NCBI GenBank assembly: GCA_023678885.1
Contig: CM042997.1
Coordinates: 27,844,064-27,908,063, forward strand
Source of the DNA: Pogostemon cablin
Lineage: Eukaryota; Streptophyta; Magnoliopsida; Lamiales; Lamiaceae
Reading direction: 5' to 3'
Length of the DNA stretch: 64,000 nucleotides
Shown here: positions 12,626 through 24,550 of the stretch, piece after piece
Layout: each line of letters opens with the position of its first letter
Position numbering within the stretch: position 1 is the first letter of the stretch
Notes under the pieces: generated by a model
What the model was told of the DNA's origin: nothing
Seen by the model: only the letters and a program-made list of their open reading frames with translations
Databases searched by the model: none
Translations under genes and position numbers: made by a program

Positions 12626-14573
12626 TATATGTAATATTATAAATAATATTTAAATGGAGTATTACTTATTACTCATGATTATGATTTAGTATTTTTTAAT
12701 TAACTATATAATAATAATTCTATTTTCAGTAATTGTTATTTTTAAAAAATAAATGTAATATATATATATATATATATATTCTACTTTATAATTCTACTTT
12801 ATATATAATATTCTTTAAAATATTCATAAATTTGTATTGAATTTATTATTTTTATTTTTTATTTTATTTTATTAGTTTCAAATTATATAAACAACTAAAG
12901 AAAATAAATTTTATAATTCATATGTCATAATTGAATAATTAAGATATATATAAATAAATAAATATTAATATACTAAATTTAAAAAATTAACAAATATTTA
13001 CAAACTCAATTTTAATGTTATTTGATATGAAATAATGATTTAACTTAAAGAAATTAAGCTTTCGATTCTATACATTAATTATTTTTGCAACCTCTTAATC
13101 TCTGGAGGTAAATCGACGGTAAATCAATTTAAGAGTACGTACTTGAATCGTCGATCCTCTTTCACTTGAAGAATGCTTGAATCAATATTTTAGAGGTAAA
13201 TCTTAAAGAATACTTGAATCGATTCTTAAGAGGTAATACTTAAATTGATTTTTTTCTTGAAGAATCGATTCTTAAGATGTAAATTGATTCAAGAATACTT
13301 GAATCGATCCTCTTACTCTTGAAAATTTGATTTTTAAGATGTAAATCTACTCAAAAATACTTGAATCGATTCTCTTCCTGAATCGATTCTTAAAAGGGAA
13401 ATCGATTCAAGAATACTTGAATCTGTTATCTTCCTCTTGAAGAATACTTGAATCAAATTTTTAGAGGTAGATCGAATCTCCACTTGATTCGCTATATCGA
13501 AATAAATTTTTATACTTTCATAAATCAATTCTGTAGAGGACCTATTAATCTCTAGAGGTAAATCGATTCAAGAGTACGTGCTTGAATTATCAATCCTCTT
13601 TCACTTGAAGAATACTTGAATCAATATTTTAGAGGTAGATCTTAAAGAATATTTGAATCGATTCTTAAAATGTAAATCGATTCAAGAATACTTGAATCGA
13701 TCATGTTACTCTTGAAAAATCGATTTTTAAGATGTAAATCTACTCAAGAATACTTGAATCAATTCTCTTCCTGAATCGATTCTTAAGAGAGAAATCAATT
13801 CAAGAATTCTTGAATCAGTTCTCTTCCTCTTGAAGAATACTTGAATCGAATTTTTAGAGGTAGATCGAATCTCTACTTGATTCGCTCTATCGAAATAAAT
13901 TTTTATACTTTCATAGATCAATTCTGTAGAGGAACTTGAAGAAAGCTTCTATCCCTCTTGGAGAATCGAACGTGTGTATTTACAATGAATAACCAAAAAG
14001 TCTTATTTATAGGTGGGGTGAGAGAATATTATATGGAATATTCTTTTTTTCCCTTTATATATATGATTTAATTTGATATTAATTAATTTATTGCATGAAA
14101 AGATTTAGTAATTAATTAATGATACACAAATAAATAAATAAAATATTTAAAATTTAATCATTATTAAAAATAAGAAACACATTATTTAAAAAAAAATATT
14201 AAATAAGGAAGTTAATTAAAAGTAAATAAGAAAAATATTAAAAAAAGTATTAAAAATTTAAAAAAATTGAGAAAATTACACGTCACATTGGAGCGCTCTA
14301 GAGACGACACGTCGGCAAGAAAAGTTTCTGATATAGTATACTTAAGATATATATATATATATGGAAAATAAGGTCAAGTATTTTATAATTAATCAATTAA
14401 TACAAAATTATTAAAATATTTTAAATAGTTGCTATATATATATTTTTTAAATGTTATAAATAATATTTAAATGAAGTACTACTTTTTACTCATGATTATG
14501 GTTAGTATTTTTTAATTAACTATATAATAATAATTCTATTTTCATTAATTGTTATTTTTAGGAAACTAATGTA

Positions 14574-14576
<3 letters not shown>

Positions 14577-14628
<52 letters not shown>
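14577..14628. repeat. (AT)n microsatellite
   Basis: AT dinucleotide run inside the second copy of the tandem unit. Confidence 0.97.
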
Positions 14629-14631
<3 letters not shown>

Positions 14632-16015
14632 TTATTTATATATAATAATCTTTTAAATATTCATAAATTCGTAATGAATTTATTAATATAATTTTTTTAT
14701 TTAATTTTATTAGTTTCAAATTATATAAAAAACTAAAGAAAATAAATTTTATAATTCATACGTCATAATTGAATAATTAAGATATATGTAAATAAATAAA
14801 TATTAATATACTAAATTTAAAAAAATTAATAAATATTTACAAACTCAATTTTAATGTCATTTGATATGAAATAATGATTTAACATAAAAAACTTAAGCTT
14901 TCGATTCTATACTTGAATTAATTTTTCAACATCTTATTCTCTAGAGGTAAATCGATTCAAGAGTACTTGAATTGTCGATCCTCTTTTACTTGAAGAATTT
15001 TTTAATCAATACTTTAGAGGTATATCTTAAAGAATATATGAATCGATTCTTAAGAGGTATTACTTGAATCGATTTTTTTATTCTTGAAGAATCGATTCTT
15101 AAGATGTAAATCGATTTAAGTATTCTTGAATCGCTTCTTTTTACTCTTGAAAAATCGATTTTTAAGATGTAAATCTGTTCAAAAATACTTGAATCCTCTT
15201 GAAGAATCGATTCTTAAGAGGTATATCGATTCATGAATACTTGAATCAGTTATCTTCCTCTTGAAGAATACTTGAATCAATTTTTTAGAAGCAGATCGAA
15301 TCTCTACTTGATTCGCTTTATCAAAATAAATTTTTATATTTTCATAAATCAATTTTCTAAAGGAACTTGAAGAAAGCTCATATTCCTCTTGGAGAATCGA
15401 ATGTGTGTATTTATAATGAATAACCAAAAAGTCTTATTTATGGGTGGAGTGAGAGAGAATATTATATGGAATATTTTTTTCTCTTTATATATGATTTAAT
15501 TTGATATTAATTAATTTTTTGCATTAAAAGATTTAGTAATTAATTAATGATACCCAAATAAATAAATAAAATATTAAAAATTTAATCATTATTAAAAACA
15601 AGAAACACATTATTTAAAAAAAATAAAAATAAATAAGGAAAATATTAAAAAATATTTAAAAAACAAAAAAATATATTTATTACTTAATTTAGATTTATAA
15701 ATAGAAAAAGAAAATACATTATTTATTTTAAAAAATAAATACAAAATAAGGAATTAATATAAAAATCAAATAAAAATATTTTTAAAATATATTTTCTTTT
15801 ATAATATATTTATTACTTAATTTAGATTCATAAATAAAAAAATATTATTATTATTATTTTAAAAAATAAATACAAAATAAGGAAATTAATTATAAGTAAA
15901 GAAGGAAAATATAAAAAAAATATTTAAAAATTCAAAAAATTAAGAAAATTACACGTTATAAAAGAGCGCTATGAAGACGTTCGCAAGGAGAAAAGTTTCT
16001 ACTATACTATACATA

Positions 16016-16016
<1 letters not shown>

Positions 16017-16109
<93 letters not shown>
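16017..16109. repeat. (AT)n microsatellite
   Basis: The longest AT run in the window (about 93 bp), marking the right edge of the tandem duplication. Confidence 0.98.
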
Positions 16110-16113
<4 letters not shown>

Positions 16114-18339
16114 ACTTTTATGAAAAAATAGTTGTAATTAATTTTATAAAAGTATTTAAGATATTTATTATTTAAAAAAAATCCACCATGTATGATATAG
16201 CAAGTTTGGGGTGGGTGGGGACTGGTCTAAGTTGGTAGAACTGTACTTATGACCCAAGAGAAAAAATGTTTATGTTTGTCCAAAATTTTCCACATTATAT
16301 CACTGATGTATTATGACAGTTATTTAGGTAAGCATAAATAAATATACTAACATTTAAAAAATAATAATAATATGTAATTTAATCAATGCATTCCCACCTA
16401 TCAATCCACCAAACCTGAATTTAGAAAGTACGCATATTTGTATATCTATCGCAATAAAAATAAATATGAGTTAATTAGAGTGTGACATCACATTAACATT
16501 ACTCCATTATTTCATAGCATTAATTTGTGATTATTTTTCAACCATAGTAATTAGTGGAGCTTGAACATCAATTGTTGTCAATTTAATATTATAATTGTGG
16601 AATATTACTTACGATAAATCAAATTCACAGGCGTTTTGATTAATGATTTTTCATGGTGGAACATATAAATAATATTGGGTGACATCTAAACTAAATAAGA
16701 AATGATAAAATTTAAATAAAAAATACTATAATATCTATTTAATGAAAACACTGAAAGTAACACCACTTCAAATAAATTATTTAAAAAACAATCATATTTA
16801 TTAAAAAATAATAATTAATTTAAAAAAAATGTATAGTTACTAAGAAATCGTCCATTCATTGATATTATTGGAATTATTACTTGATTAAAAGGCTAACCCT
16901 CAGATAAAAATTCTATTGGTTTGGATATTTTTAATTTTGTATGGTTTTCTTAACTTTTGATTGAATAAAAGAAATTTTTTTATTTGACGAAAATAATTAA
17001 TTTGGAAATTAAAAGATGGAGGGATTGGAGCCCTTTAATTAAATGATTGTTCTCACGTTTGGGTAGATTCGATCATTAATCATTATAATCGTTGTCCCTT
17101 ACTTGACTATTTGAGCTGCTCATACAATCAATTGAGTTCTAAATTATAAAACCATTTAAGACAATTTAATGATAACTAAATTAAATTTTGGAGTTCACAT
17201 TACACATGCTAGAATTGAACCATTGAATATTAAGGTAATTCATTCTAATCTTTTAGTTAAATTTAAAAATATTAAAAATAATATATATGATTACAATTAT
17301 ATCCTAATTTTACATCTGTGCATTAAGAATTACTCTAAATTTCATATGTATAATATAGGAATAGTATATGTTTTCTGAGAATTACTTTTATGGAGTAACA
17401 TATTGTCATTAAAAACGATATATCAATTACGTGGCAAATGTAGTGTTAAAAATAATAATAATAAAATAAAATAAGGGACATACTTTGAGGACTCAAATCT
17501 ATAGACAACCTCCCTTTTAAAGTTTGAATTGATGAAAATATATATCTTACATTAAAAAATAAATATGATTATATCTTATATTTTATATTTTCTGAGACAG
17601 AATATAGTTGATGAGTGTGTCTAACGGAAATCAGGCGACATAAATGTCATGTAAACTAATTACTTACTTAAATATGGTTTGTCATATGTCAATTTAAACC
17701 AAAGTATTATAAATCAAGAAATTGTGTAATCAATGTTTCTTAAATTATTAGGTACTATCGTTCAATCATTGTCGTGATGTTCGTAATAGAATTTGTGTAA
17801 TCTATGAAGAAAGGGTAATTCAAAAGCATGTCTTTAAACCTACTAAAATTATTGATTTATAGGGTTTAAATTTTTTTAATAAAATTATATCAATTAAAAA
17901 ATATATATACACCCCCTCACAAAAGAAAACAGCATTATCCTCTCATAGTAGGGCAACACCTAAGACCACTTTTATACGTTTTCCTAAATAATTATTTTAT
18001 TGTCTTAAAATATTACCTTTCATTAAAAATATTAGTATTATTATTTTTTTACTTATACCATAAATTATTCATAAAATAATTTATTAAATTGTTATCACTT
18101 TTCATTTATTCAAAAATATTTTTTATTAAAATGTTGTTACTTTTTATTTGTATTATCAAAATTTTTCTATATGACAATCTTACACAAGTTTGCTAAAATT
18201 GAAATTTTAGAAAATACTACATATATAGAGAGTACTATATTTTATCATTGAGTTAATACCCTGTAGGGTGCACACATCTATTCATATGTATATAGCAAAG
18301 TATACTTATTAGTAGCTAAAATATGTTTGTAATAGATTA
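16110..18339. other. Gene-free AT-rich spacer
   Basis: Only short low-complexity open frames. No terminal repeats or protein similarity were recognised. Confidence 0.45.
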
Positions 18340-18960
18340 CTCTCTCCGTCTCCCAAAGTATTTCACACTTTCCTTTTTCATCCGTCCCTCAAAGTATTTC
18401 ACACTTTATTTTTACTAAATTTGGTAAAAATACATTACAATAATACACACTTTTTACACACATCTCAATATAATATTTACTTTTTCACATCTTCCAACAA
18501 CTTTACACACCTTTTTCATAACTTTTCACACATTTTCATTAAATCAACTAAAATATATACTCCCTCCGTCCCAATAAGTATTTCACGTATTGGTGTGCGC
18601 GGAGTTTAAGAAAAATTTGTATTTTTATGTATAAAGTAAGAAAGAGAATATATATTTTAGTTGATTTAATGAAAAATGTGTGTAAAGTTATGAAAAAGGT
18701 GTGTAAAGTTGTTGGGAGATGTGAAAAAGTAAGTATTATATTGGGATGTGTGTAAAAAGTGTGTATTGTTGTAATGTATTTTTACCAAATTTAGTAAAAG
18801 TAAAGTGTGAAATACTTTGAGGGACGAATGAAAAAGGAAAGTGTGAAATACTTTGGGGGACGGAGGGAGTATTATCTTTCTTACTTTATACATAAAAATA
18901 CAAAATTTTCTTAAACTCCGCGCACACCAATACGTGAAATACTTATTGGGACGGAGGGAG
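18340..18960. mobile_element. Stowaway-like MITE, split by an inverted copy of its own family
   Basis: The outer element starts CTCTCTCCGTCTCCC and ends GGGACGGAGGGAG, flanked by TA on both sides (18338-18339 and 18961-18962). Its left part (18340-18559) and right part (18870-18960), when joined, match the uninterrupted copy at 35439-35738. The middle piece is described separately. Confidence 0.88.
18560..18869 (-). mobile_element. Stowaway-like MITE inserted into a sister copy
   Basis: 310 bp starting CTCCCTCCGTCCCAATAAG and ending GGGGGACGGAGGGAG, flanked by TA dinucleotides at 18558-18559 and 18870-18871. It is the reverse complement of the family represented by 35439-35738, including the GTGTGCGCGGAGTTTAAG segment. 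Confidence 0.88.
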
Positions 18961-19574
18961 TATACTATAACACTTAAACACATACTTTTAATTCATTATT
19001 TAATATATTTAAAAAAATATTACTTTAATTATAAATTAACATTCTTCTATCAACTACAAATCAATATACTGAGTAGCAAACATACTTTAATAATGGGTCG
19101 ACCGGTCTCATGTAATTATAATCTTATAAGAGATTTTGTTTTTACTTTATTATTACATGCATTTTAATATTTTATATAATTATATTGACACTATTTTATA
19201 TCCAAATCAAAATTATATCGAATTTGGATTGAATGGATCTAATTGTACGGATAATGTAATTAATTAATATATATATATATTTTTTCTTTTTGTGATAATT
19301 TAATACTATTAATAAATAAACCTATTAAATACACATAATTTTTCTTCTTGTACTATATGAGATTTTTTTTTGAAGAGAATGGAAAATTAGGAAAATAGAC
19401 AATTCCTTTCATTGAATCGACTCCACCCGTTTTCCCATTTTCCCATAAAACCCCTCAATTTATCACAAATGTCAGCGTAGGGCATTTATTATGTCGTAAT
19501 AAAAAAACGCCACCCATTTTTCCCTTAAAAGATCTCATCCGTTCATCTCTCGGATCCATTGATCGGTGGACCAC
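18961..19574. other. Spacer and probable promoter/5' UTR of the TMEM120-like gene
   Basis: AT-rich upstream half, then a more mixed-composition stretch from about 19390. No TATA box could be chosen with confidence. Confidence 0.4.
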
Positions 19575-22500
19575 ATGGAGAACTCGCCGGGAGAATCACC
19601 GACGGCCGGTGTTTCGAAGCTGGTGGAGGAAGCCAAGGAGCTGCAGGACACGGCGGCGTCTCTAATCTCCCGTACTTCCCGCGAGGAAGACGCGCTTCGC
19701 CAGCGCGTGGCCTCACTTGATTCACGCATCAACTCGCTTCGCGCTTCTGCCCGCGGCTCCAAAAATTCCGACCAAGTAATGCGTTTTTGGATATCTGTTC
19801 ATGCATGTGACTATGCTGGTGCGTATTTGGTATTGAAATGGCGTGTGCTGATTTTGCTTTATTTAATTTGAATTGCAAGGTGGAAGAGGAGTTGATGAGA
19901 GTGAGATATATACTGAGTGAAGGAGATGCAGCGGCATTTCTTCCGAGCAAATCTCATGGTTGGTTGTCTCTGTTATTTTACTTATCTTTTTTCCCTTTTC
20001 TCCAAATTGTGCTTTATATGGGTGAGAAATGTTGGGTCTAATTGTTTCTCTGTGGATGTAGGGAGGTTTTTGAGGATGTTTTTAGGGCCTATTAATGTGA
20101 GGGCAAATAGGAAGGATGTGCAGTTGAAAGTGAAGGAGGAATACAATAATGTCAGGGTATCATTTTATGACAATTTATGTAGCGTTTGGTTTACTGAACT
20201 GTGATTTTTTTTATTACACATTTTTCCAGCCATTCTAATCCAATCTAAGACATGTCACATTAGACAGTGTAATCTTATGCCTTCTTGGACATGTGATCAA
20301 ATGAATGAAACAGTGATTAGTCGTGTTTATGCCAAGTCTAGCCTTTAATATTAGTCTGTTTGGATCACCACTCATAAAGGTCTTGATTTTTTATCACGAT
20401 TTACTGATAACAACTGTAAGCCTCGACTAGCTTTATAAATTGTAAAATTGTTGATCTTTATAAGGAAAACGTCTAAAAGGAGCAGTTATGCAGGCCAGTG
20501 GTTTCTAGCTTGTGGAGCTTGTCTAATATTGGCCTGATAGAAAGATGATATCTGATATGCATTGCAATTATTATTATTAATTTTTTGTAAAATCTGTCTT
20601 AAGTGGATTATTTGATAACTGATTATCTTCAACTGCCTGTTTGTCCTGAATGTTTAGAGTCTCTGATGTAGCATCTTTCTGCTAATTTATGGCATATTGT
20701 CCTGATGGCAGGATAGGACAGCGTATTTGTTTCTCTGTTTTCCGTCCCTGTTACTTGTATTAAGGTCATGGATCTGGGATGGATGTCTACCTGTACTACC
20801 AGTTCAACTTTACCAGGTATTACATGCAAGATTACCCCTTTAATTTTGAAAATTCTGTTAGCTACTATGCCTTTTTTAAGTGATGAAATAAGGACAGTGG
20901 CATATCTCTTGTGACAGGCTTGGTTGCTGTATCTTTATACCAGTTTGGCTTTGAGGGAGAACATTTTGAGAGTTAACGGAAGTGATATACGCCCATGGTA
21001 ATAGACTGCTCAAATTTTTTATTTTTTATTTCCTTTCCATACCACTCACCCATCCCCTTACATAAAAAGAAAATATAATTGTGTCAAAAGGATGCAACCT
21101 GTCATTCGAATGTAATTGAGGGCTTATGTTATTTTGGAGAAAAGGATGTGTTTGCTTGTACATTATCTAGGTCTGAATGAAATTGCAATCTGAATTATAT
21201 CATTTGTGGGCCAGTATCAAACCCAAAATCTGATTTCAACTCAATTCATGTGCTATTTTTCAGATTAGTTAGATTAATTGGTTCCAAAGAAATTCTACCT
21301 GTGCATCTGCCTTAGCTTGCAGATCATCTTTCTTTAGGCTTGATCTTTAATATTCTCTGATTGTAAGCAAGTGGCACATGGTTTACTTGAGTTTGATTTA
21401 TTCATGCAGGTGGATTAGACACCATTACTGTGCTATGGTTATGGCTCTCATTAGTCTAACTTGGGAGATAGAGAGGGGGGCTAATTGTGCACAGAAACAG
21501 GTGATTGATGCAATATTAACCTTTTACCCACACCAAAACATGATTGCACCAGAGCTGCCAGCTGACAAATGATATCCACATTTACAACTTCATGAGTTCC
21601 ATTAATCCATTATCTTCTACTTCTACTATTTAATATCAATGAAATGATTATGTTCTTTGCAGATAGGTGTACAACTATTTCTGAAATGGGCAATAATGCA
21701 AGGGTTTGCCATGATTCTTCAGAATAGATACCAAAGGCAGAGACTTTATACACGAATTGCACTTGGCAAGGTAATATATATCAACTTTATACATGAATTG
21801 CGCTTGGATTCCTCTACCTTTTCTCATCACGTGTGTCATTAAAAAACTTAAACTCATTTTTCCTATAATAAGTGCTAAAATTTACAAGGGAAACTAAGAA
21901 AAGTGAAGCCACAATCATTTTTTCAGTTTTCTTTTCTCTCTGAATGAATTGGATATTGTGTTCCGTTACATTTCCAAGTCTTTTTAATCTCATATGCGAT
22001 ACTCAGCATCAGCTATTGCTTTCAGTCACAGGCTAGTGAGGGGTTGTTCTTCCCTTAGATTTATGCCCGATTTTTCACTTTATTATGTTAATCTTGTTAT
22101 AATATTGTTGACTGTAGGCCAGGAGAATGGATGTTGTGTGGGGAGAAACTGCTGGGGTGGAGGGTCAGCTACTGCTGCTGTGCCCCATACTTTTTGTTTT
22201 ACAGGTCTGCTAAGTTGTACTCTTTGCATCCAATACTAGCGAAATTTAGAAATTTTGTTTTATTTTGATGATATTAACTCGATCTACTCAGTGAAATTTG
22301 TGGACTTAATTTTATTTAGGCCATCTTTTGTTTCATCCTCTGTATACGTATTTCCTCCATAGCTCAACTTTTTTGCTCAAGTTTTTTAAAAATATTCTCT
22401 CCTTTTTTAGGGTTTCGAAGCCTATGTTGGGGTCTTGTTACTCAAAACTGCACTTGCTGGACTCAACTTGGATTGGCAGGTAAGTAATGATTCAAGAACA

Positions 22501-22790
22501 CAACTCTTGAATTTTTGTAGCAATGTATTCTTGAAGTACAAAAACTAGACATATTATTCAATTAATTAAATGTTCAAGTTTTGCTCAATTGTTTATATAA
22601 AATGATACAATATTCAATCGCATACCAATTTTAGGTCATTACATGTGGGATTCTTTTCATAGTCATGGCTGTCGGGAACTTTGCTAACACGGTGCAGACC
22701 CTAGCGACGAAGTCTAGGGTCAAGGCGAAAATTAAGAGGGGTAAAAGCAGGCAAGAATTGAATCAGATCTCAGATGACAAGAGTTCGTGA
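19575..22790 (+). CDS. TMEM120/TMPIT-family multi-pass membrane protein
   Basis: Ten exons join in frame: 19575-19775, 19880-19958, 20062-20156, 20712-20816, 20918-20997, 21410-21500, 21663-21770, 22118-22204, 22411-22479 and 22635-22790. I start at the ATG at 19575; the open frame extends upstream without a better ATG. The N-terminal about 90 residues are charged and likely coiled-coil (KLVEEAKELQDTAASL, REEDALRQRVASLDSRI, VEEELMRVRYIL). Conserved family features follow: FLGPINVRANRKDVQLKVKE, RDRTAYLFLCFPSLLLVLRS, RIHH-like WIRHHYCAMVMALISLTWE and FEAYVGVLLLKTALAGL. Several membrane helices alternate with short loops, and the tail is basic (KSRVKAKIKRGKSRQEL). Animal TMEM120 proteins sit in the ER/nuclear envelope and have a coenzyme-A-binding, fatty-acid-elongase-like fold. 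The plant role is unknown and I infer only endomembrane location. Confidence 0.92.
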
Positions 22791-23174
22791 TTCGTAAGAC
22801 TTTGCTAATAATGGACGGTTCGTTAATTTGTGCAGTTTCTTTTCTTTCAACTGGGTTTTGATCTTAGTGCGTTTAGGCCGTAGGGCTCTTTTTATGACAG
22901 TAATTTTGGATTTTAGGAGTTAGAAATAAATTATTGTCTTATCTCTACTGTCTTCTTATATATAAACACTGTTTTGCTATCTTCCGTAGAGAGGTTTGAT
23001 CATCATGTACAATGTTATGCTCGTTCCTTTGTCAAAGCTATGTTACTTAATTTTGTTTCGTCTCGTTTTTCATTTCATCAGCGTGCGACCTTGTGTATAA
23101 TGATGACACGGGCCTTATTAAACATGACATGGGCATGAAAAATGAAACAAGAGATGATATAAATTGTGCCTCAA

Positions 23175-23370
23175 AGAGGACACAAAATTGTTGTTGAAGA
23201 ATGCCTATGCTAGAGTGGAATTCTATGTTTAGAAAGTATTGCATGTATTCAGTTATACACTTGAAGACAAATTACTCTTTAGAACATGAAAAGAGGACAC
23301 AAAATTGTTGTTGAAGAATGCCTATGATAGTGGAATTCTATGTTTAGAAAGTATTGCATGCATTCAGTTA
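23175..23370. repeat. Tandem duplication, period about 117 bp
   Basis: AGAGGACACAAAATTGTTG begins at 23175 and again at 23292. Each is followed by GAAGAATGCCTATG and TTTAGAAAGTATTGCATG, with a few differences between copies. Confidence 0.9.
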
Positions 23371-23826
23371 TATTATACTCTTTTGTTGTGAATTTTTACA
23401 TTCATGTTAAAATGAGTAATAATTTTGTATATAATAATTCAAGTGTACCATGTTATGGGTTCATACAAAGATAAGTCCTTCAGAACATGATGTGGTGTTT
23501 GGAGTGGTGGTTTTAATATGCAAAAATAAATTAAATTGATTTCGAATTCCTTCAAATTTGTATGAGTTTATTTTTTTTTAAATAAATCTCTTGAAATTTA
23601 TGTACAAAACAAAGTGATGAATTTTAAAATTCTTTTAATTCAAAAAAGTTTTATAAATTCATTATTAAATTCTTCAACGACAGCAAAACTACTACAGATA
23701 GCAATTATGTATCGATGCTATAGGCCGTACAATAATTTAATGCTAATAAAGTGCCTCTGATCAGATTCGACCGAATGACTGAATATGGTTTCATCATATC
23801 CTAACGGGCAACCCAAATAAATAAGG

Positions 23827-23947
23827 GTGCAGATCCTCTCCTGTCCGGATGAACGACACCCCTCACGTTCACTTAAACAGTGATGACCCCTTATTGTTTA
23901 CGTGAACAGTGATGGTTGCAGTTCCTTTCGGGAGAGGATCCATTTCC
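23827..23947. mobile_element. Small MITE-like inverted repeat with direct flanks
   Basis: About 121 bp with inverted ends built around GATCCTCTCC (near 23832) and GGAGAGGATC (near 23932), plus an inner inverted pair CACGTTCACTTAAACAGTGATG / TACGTGAACAGTGATGG. Both sides carry AATAAATAAGG (23816-23826 and 23948-23958), compatible with a target duplication of 8-11 bp. The superfamily is uncertain. Confidence 0.55.
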
Positions 23948-24360
23948 AATAAATAAGGAGAATCCACCCAATTTAAGGCTGTCACGAATTTGGATGTCTG
24001 ATATATAAAAAATTAAATGGGGAATTTATATTCTATTCACTCAAAAGTCAATAAGAAATGAAAATGTATTGATTTAAAATTTTATTATGTATTTAATCTT
24101 TATTATTCCATTTTCCATGTAAAAAACGTGAAGTGTCCCACCTCATTTAATTATCTCGTATTTAAAAAATAAAACATTTAGAAATATTGACGGTATTAAT
24201 GCTTGATTGAAAGATTTTTTTTTAAAAAAAAAAATTAAGGGTATAAAATTTTATATTAAAATGTGTAACTTTATGAGGAGATCGAAATTATCGTACGATG
24301 ACTTCTTTTTTTATCCTGCCAACAATTAAAAACATAGTCAACTAGAAAAATGCCTTCTTG

Positions 24361-24386
<26 letters not shown>
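24361..24386. repeat. Poly-T tract (26 T)
   Basis: A run of 26 T downstream of the stop codon of the minus-strand MEB-like gene. It would read as poly-A on that gene's strand, so it could be a retroposed tail or simple slippage. Confidence 0.9.
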
Positions 24387-24391
<5 letters not shown>

Positions 24392-24550
24392 TTTAATGAC
24401 TCATTTAGAGGTGAAAGTTAAAACATTAAAAGCAGTGTTTCAAAACTAAAAGAAACCTGTAACAACAGTGCAAACAAGGCAAAAAAGAACAAACATCATA
24501 GAATGTTCATAATTTAGTACTCATCTGAATCATCCAGCATTCTGCATGGC

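Larger units (their letters stand above)
12510..16020. repeat. Two tandem copies of a 1.7-1.8 kb unit with GAATCGATTC-rich cores
   Basis: Copy 1 is about 12520-14340 and copy 2 about 14340-16020. Each copy has an (AT)n tract or AT-rich edge, then the landmark TTTTTAATTAACTATATAAT, a second (AT)n tract, then CTTAAGCTTTCGATTCTATAC-like sequence and a core of repeated GAATCGATTC palindromes. Both end in ACACGTCA/ACACGTTA, GAGCGCT and AAAAGTTTCT before the next (AT)n tract. The core of copy 1 is itself doubled (about 13090-13539 and 13540-13935). Three short minus-strand open frames (13334-13528, 13727-13921, 15179-15427) are repeats of one another and lie inside these cores; I do not regard them as genes. 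Confidence 0.85.
22791..24550. other. Spacer between convergent genes
   Basis: Contains the presumed 3' UTR of the TMEM120-like gene, the tandem duplication at 23175-23370, a small MITE-like element and a poly-T tract. No other gene seen. Confidence 0.5.

Noticed and set aside
13334..15427. Three similar short minus-strand open frames (MIYESIKIYFD-type) as a small gene family
   Set aside because: They are the same repeat core read three times; they arise from the GAATCGATTC-rich tandem units and have no promoter, introns or homology.
19535..19762. Minus-strand open frames opposite exon 1 of the TMEM120-like gene
   Set aside because: Antisense shadows of a GC-rich coding exon.
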